From Saltatorellus ferox (lineage in GTDB: Bacteria; Planctomycetota; UBA1135; GCA-002686595): DNA of 64,000 nucleotides. Position numbers and translations under genes: made by a program. Location of the stretch: NCBI GenBank assembly GCA_007751475.1, contig CP036434.1, positions 7,383,524-7,447,523 of the forward strand, given 5' to 3'. Shown one piece after another: positions 62,766 to 64,000 of this stretch (position 1 is the stretch's first letter; each line of letters begins with the position of its first letter). The notes beneath the pieces were generated by a model that did not search any database, was not told where the DNA came from, and worked only from the letters and a program-made list of their open reading frames with translations.

Positions 62766-62929
62766 TGCCCCGAATCAAAAGTTCGTCGCATTAGTTTCGC
62801 CTGTTTCGCTCCGTAGCTGCGTTGCCGAACCTTGGACGGAACTACTGCTACGCACTGCGGTTCGGACGCCTTGCTACGAAACGAAACAGACTGAAACTAA
62901 TGCGACGAACTTCTGATTCAGGGCACTAG
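62762..62929. mobile_element. 168-bp palindromic element, copy 2 (MITE-like)
   Basis: Same length as copy 1 and adjoining it at the shared CTAG; only a few bases differ (for example GCCCCGAATCAAAAG for GCCCTGAATCAGAAG). It ends GGGCACTAG. The pair is therefore a recent duplication or one insertion at the end of another. Confidence 0.85.
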
Positions 62930-63017
62930 CTCGCAGGAATCGGCCACGCGCGACAAGCTCCGAGGCATACGCTCGAGTCGATCGCTTACAGGGAGTCCAT
63001 CGCATACACTGGGCGGC

Positions 63018-64000
63018 GTGACTCCCCCACCATTCACGCTCTCGAAGAGCGAAGCGATCTTTGCCGAGGCCCAGCGCCTCATCCCCGGCGGCGTCAACAG
63101 CCCCGTGCGAGCCTACAAGGCCGTCGGCGGCGTGCCGCCGCACCTCGTCCGCGGCGAAGGGCCGCTTGTCTGGGACGAGGACGGTAACGAGTACGTCGAC
63201 CTCGTCGGCTCCTATGGGCCGCTGATCCTCGGACATGGCAACGCCGAAGTCCGCGAAGCGCTGCACGCCGCCGTCGACTCCGGCACGACCTTCGGAGCGC
63301 CGACGCGCGGGGAACTGGAGATGGCGCGCACGATCACGGAGCGCGTGCCGGGCTGCGAGATGGTCCGCCTCGTGAACTCCGGTACCGAAGCGACCATGTC
63401 GGCGGCTCGCCTGGCTCGGGCTGCCACGGGACGCCCGAAGATCCTGAAGTTCGAAGGCTGCTACCACGGGCATGGTGATTCGTTCCTGGTCTCAGCCGGC
63501 AGCGGCGCGCTCACCCTCGGCGCGCCCGACTCCCCCGGCGTGACGAAGGCCACCGCCGCCAACAGTCTCGTCGCCGTCTACAACGACCTGGATTCGGTGA
63601 AGGCCGTCTTCGACGAGCACGGGAGCGACATCGCCGCCGTGTTCGTGGAGCCGGTCGCTGGCAACATGGGGACCATCCCGCCGGAGGCTGGCTTCCTGGA
63701 GGGGCTTCGCGCCCACTGCGACGTCTCGGGAGCACTGCTCGTCTACGACGAGGTCATGACCGGTTTCCGCGTCGCGAAGGGCGGCTTCCAGGACCTGAGC
63801 GACGTGCGCTGCGATCTCATCACGCTCGGCAAGGTCATCGGCGGCGGGCTGCCCGTCGGCGCTTACGGTGGACGTTCGGATCTGATGATGCAGGTCGCGC
63901 CGGCGGGACCGATGTACCAGGCGGGCACCCTGAGCGGCAATCCGCTCGCGGTGGCGGCGGGGCGCAAGACGCTGGAGATCCTCGGGCGCCACGGCATCTA
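63018..64000 (+). CDS. hemL: Glutamate-1-semialdehyde 2,1-aminomutase (3' truncated by window)
   Basis: About 327 N-terminal residues are visible from GTG 63018. It converts glutamate-1-semialdehyde to 5-aminolevulinate, the step after HemA, and uses PLP. Markers: LIPGGVNSPVRAYKAVGG, EYVDLVGSYGPLILGHG, NSGTEATMSAARLARA, FEGCYHGHGDSFLV, LLVYDEVMTGFRVA and the PLP-binding Lys in TLGKVIGGGLPVGAYGG. The palindromic elements lie just upstream of its start and separate it from the hemC-hemD block. Confidence 0.96.
   Translation, partial: MTPPPFTLSKSEAIFAEAQRLIPGGVNSPVRAYKAVGGVPPHLVRGEGPLVWDEDGNEYVDLVGSYGPLILGHGNAEVREALHAAVDSGTTFGAPTRGELEMARTITERVPGCEMVRLVNSGTEATMSAARLARAATGRPKILKFEGCYHGHGDSFLVSAGSGALTLGAPDSPGVTKATAANSLVAVYNDLDSVKAVFDEHGSDIAAVFVEPVAGNMGTIPPEAGFLEGLRAHCDVSGALLVYDEVMTGFRVAKGGFQDLSDVRCDLITLGKVIGGGLPVGAYGGRSDLMMQVAPAGPMYQAGTLSGNPLAVAAGRKTLEILGRHGI

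Larger units (their letters stand above)
62538..63017. other. Intergenic region filled by two palindromic elements
   Basis: About 480 bases between the CorC-type gene and hemL. The two tandem elements cover 62598-62929; the last 88 bases before hemL have no gene and presumably contain its promoter. Confidence 0.8.

Noticed and set aside
1..64000. tRNA or rRNA genes
   Set aside because: No cloverleaf with a T-loop GGTTCGAATCC-type core or rRNA segment was recognised by eye; a tRNAscan/Infernal run would be decisive.

Overview
The window is about 64 kb of high-GC bacterial DNA with tight gene packing and mostly TGA or TAG stops. The gene content points to a planctomycete, probably a marine or environmental heterotroph. 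The pointers are a ThuA/DUF1080 protein next to a Tat-exported Gfo/Idh/MocA oxidoreductase, a secreted FAD-dependent oxidoreductase with an N-terminal carbohydrate-binding-like region, a sulfatase-fold lipoprotein, a DUF3500 protein, and large secreted beta-helix and FG-GAP-like proteins that share a C-terminal domain. The assignment is an inference from gene content; no rRNA or tRNA gene was recognised.

Layout. 0-4.5 kb: the C-terminal part of a YhaN/SMC-like ATPase, then an OmpR-type two-component pair. 4.5-6 kb: a broken REP-associated (IS200-like) transposase flanked by inverted repeats, plus low-complexity repeats. 6-19 kb: mixed genes, many exported (isoaspartyl methyltransferase lipoprotein, glycosidase-like protein, zinc alcohol dehydrogenase, four-CBS protein, two-repeat secreted protein, flavodoxin-like reductase, cyclophilin-parvulin lipoprotein, FAD oxidoreductase). 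19-27.5 kb: a seven-gene run hemE-hemN-hemY-hemX-hemA-sulfatase-unknown with 4-base overlaps. 27.5-43 kb: tRNA/rRNA methyltransferase, phosphoketolase, a membrane protein with a degenerate lipoyl domain, sugar oxidoreductase pair, large secreted proteins, RNase H and a GNAT-nitrilase fusion. 43-55 kb: a chemosensory cluster in two divergent arms (minus: cheA, CheW-repeat ORF, cytoplasmic MCP, cheB, cheR, cheY; plus: CheX-like, thioredoxin-like, membrane Hpt kinase, cheY, small MCP-like protein) with no flagellar gene. 55-62.5 kb: class V aminotransferase, two exported proteins, hemC-hemD, a haem-binding cytochrome and a CorC-type transporter. 62.6-62.9 kb: two tandem 168-bp palindromic elements, followed by hemL, which runs off the window.

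How the genes fit together. Six tetrapyrrole genes with clear assignments, a seventh weaker one (hemD) and a hemX-like gene lie in three blocks within 45 kb and cover most steps from glutamyl-tRNA to protoporphyrin IX; hemB and hemH are not here. The chemosensory cluster has a full core plus a second membrane kinase branch and probably controls something other than swimming.

The most unusual observations are two single in-frame TAA codons that split otherwise intact conserved genes in the chemosensory cluster (cheA and a thioredoxin-fold gene); a transposase broken by a 17-bp tandem repeat expansion between REP-like arms whose hairpins covary; a perfect 40-bp palindrome between convergent genes; and the paired 168-bp palindromic elements.
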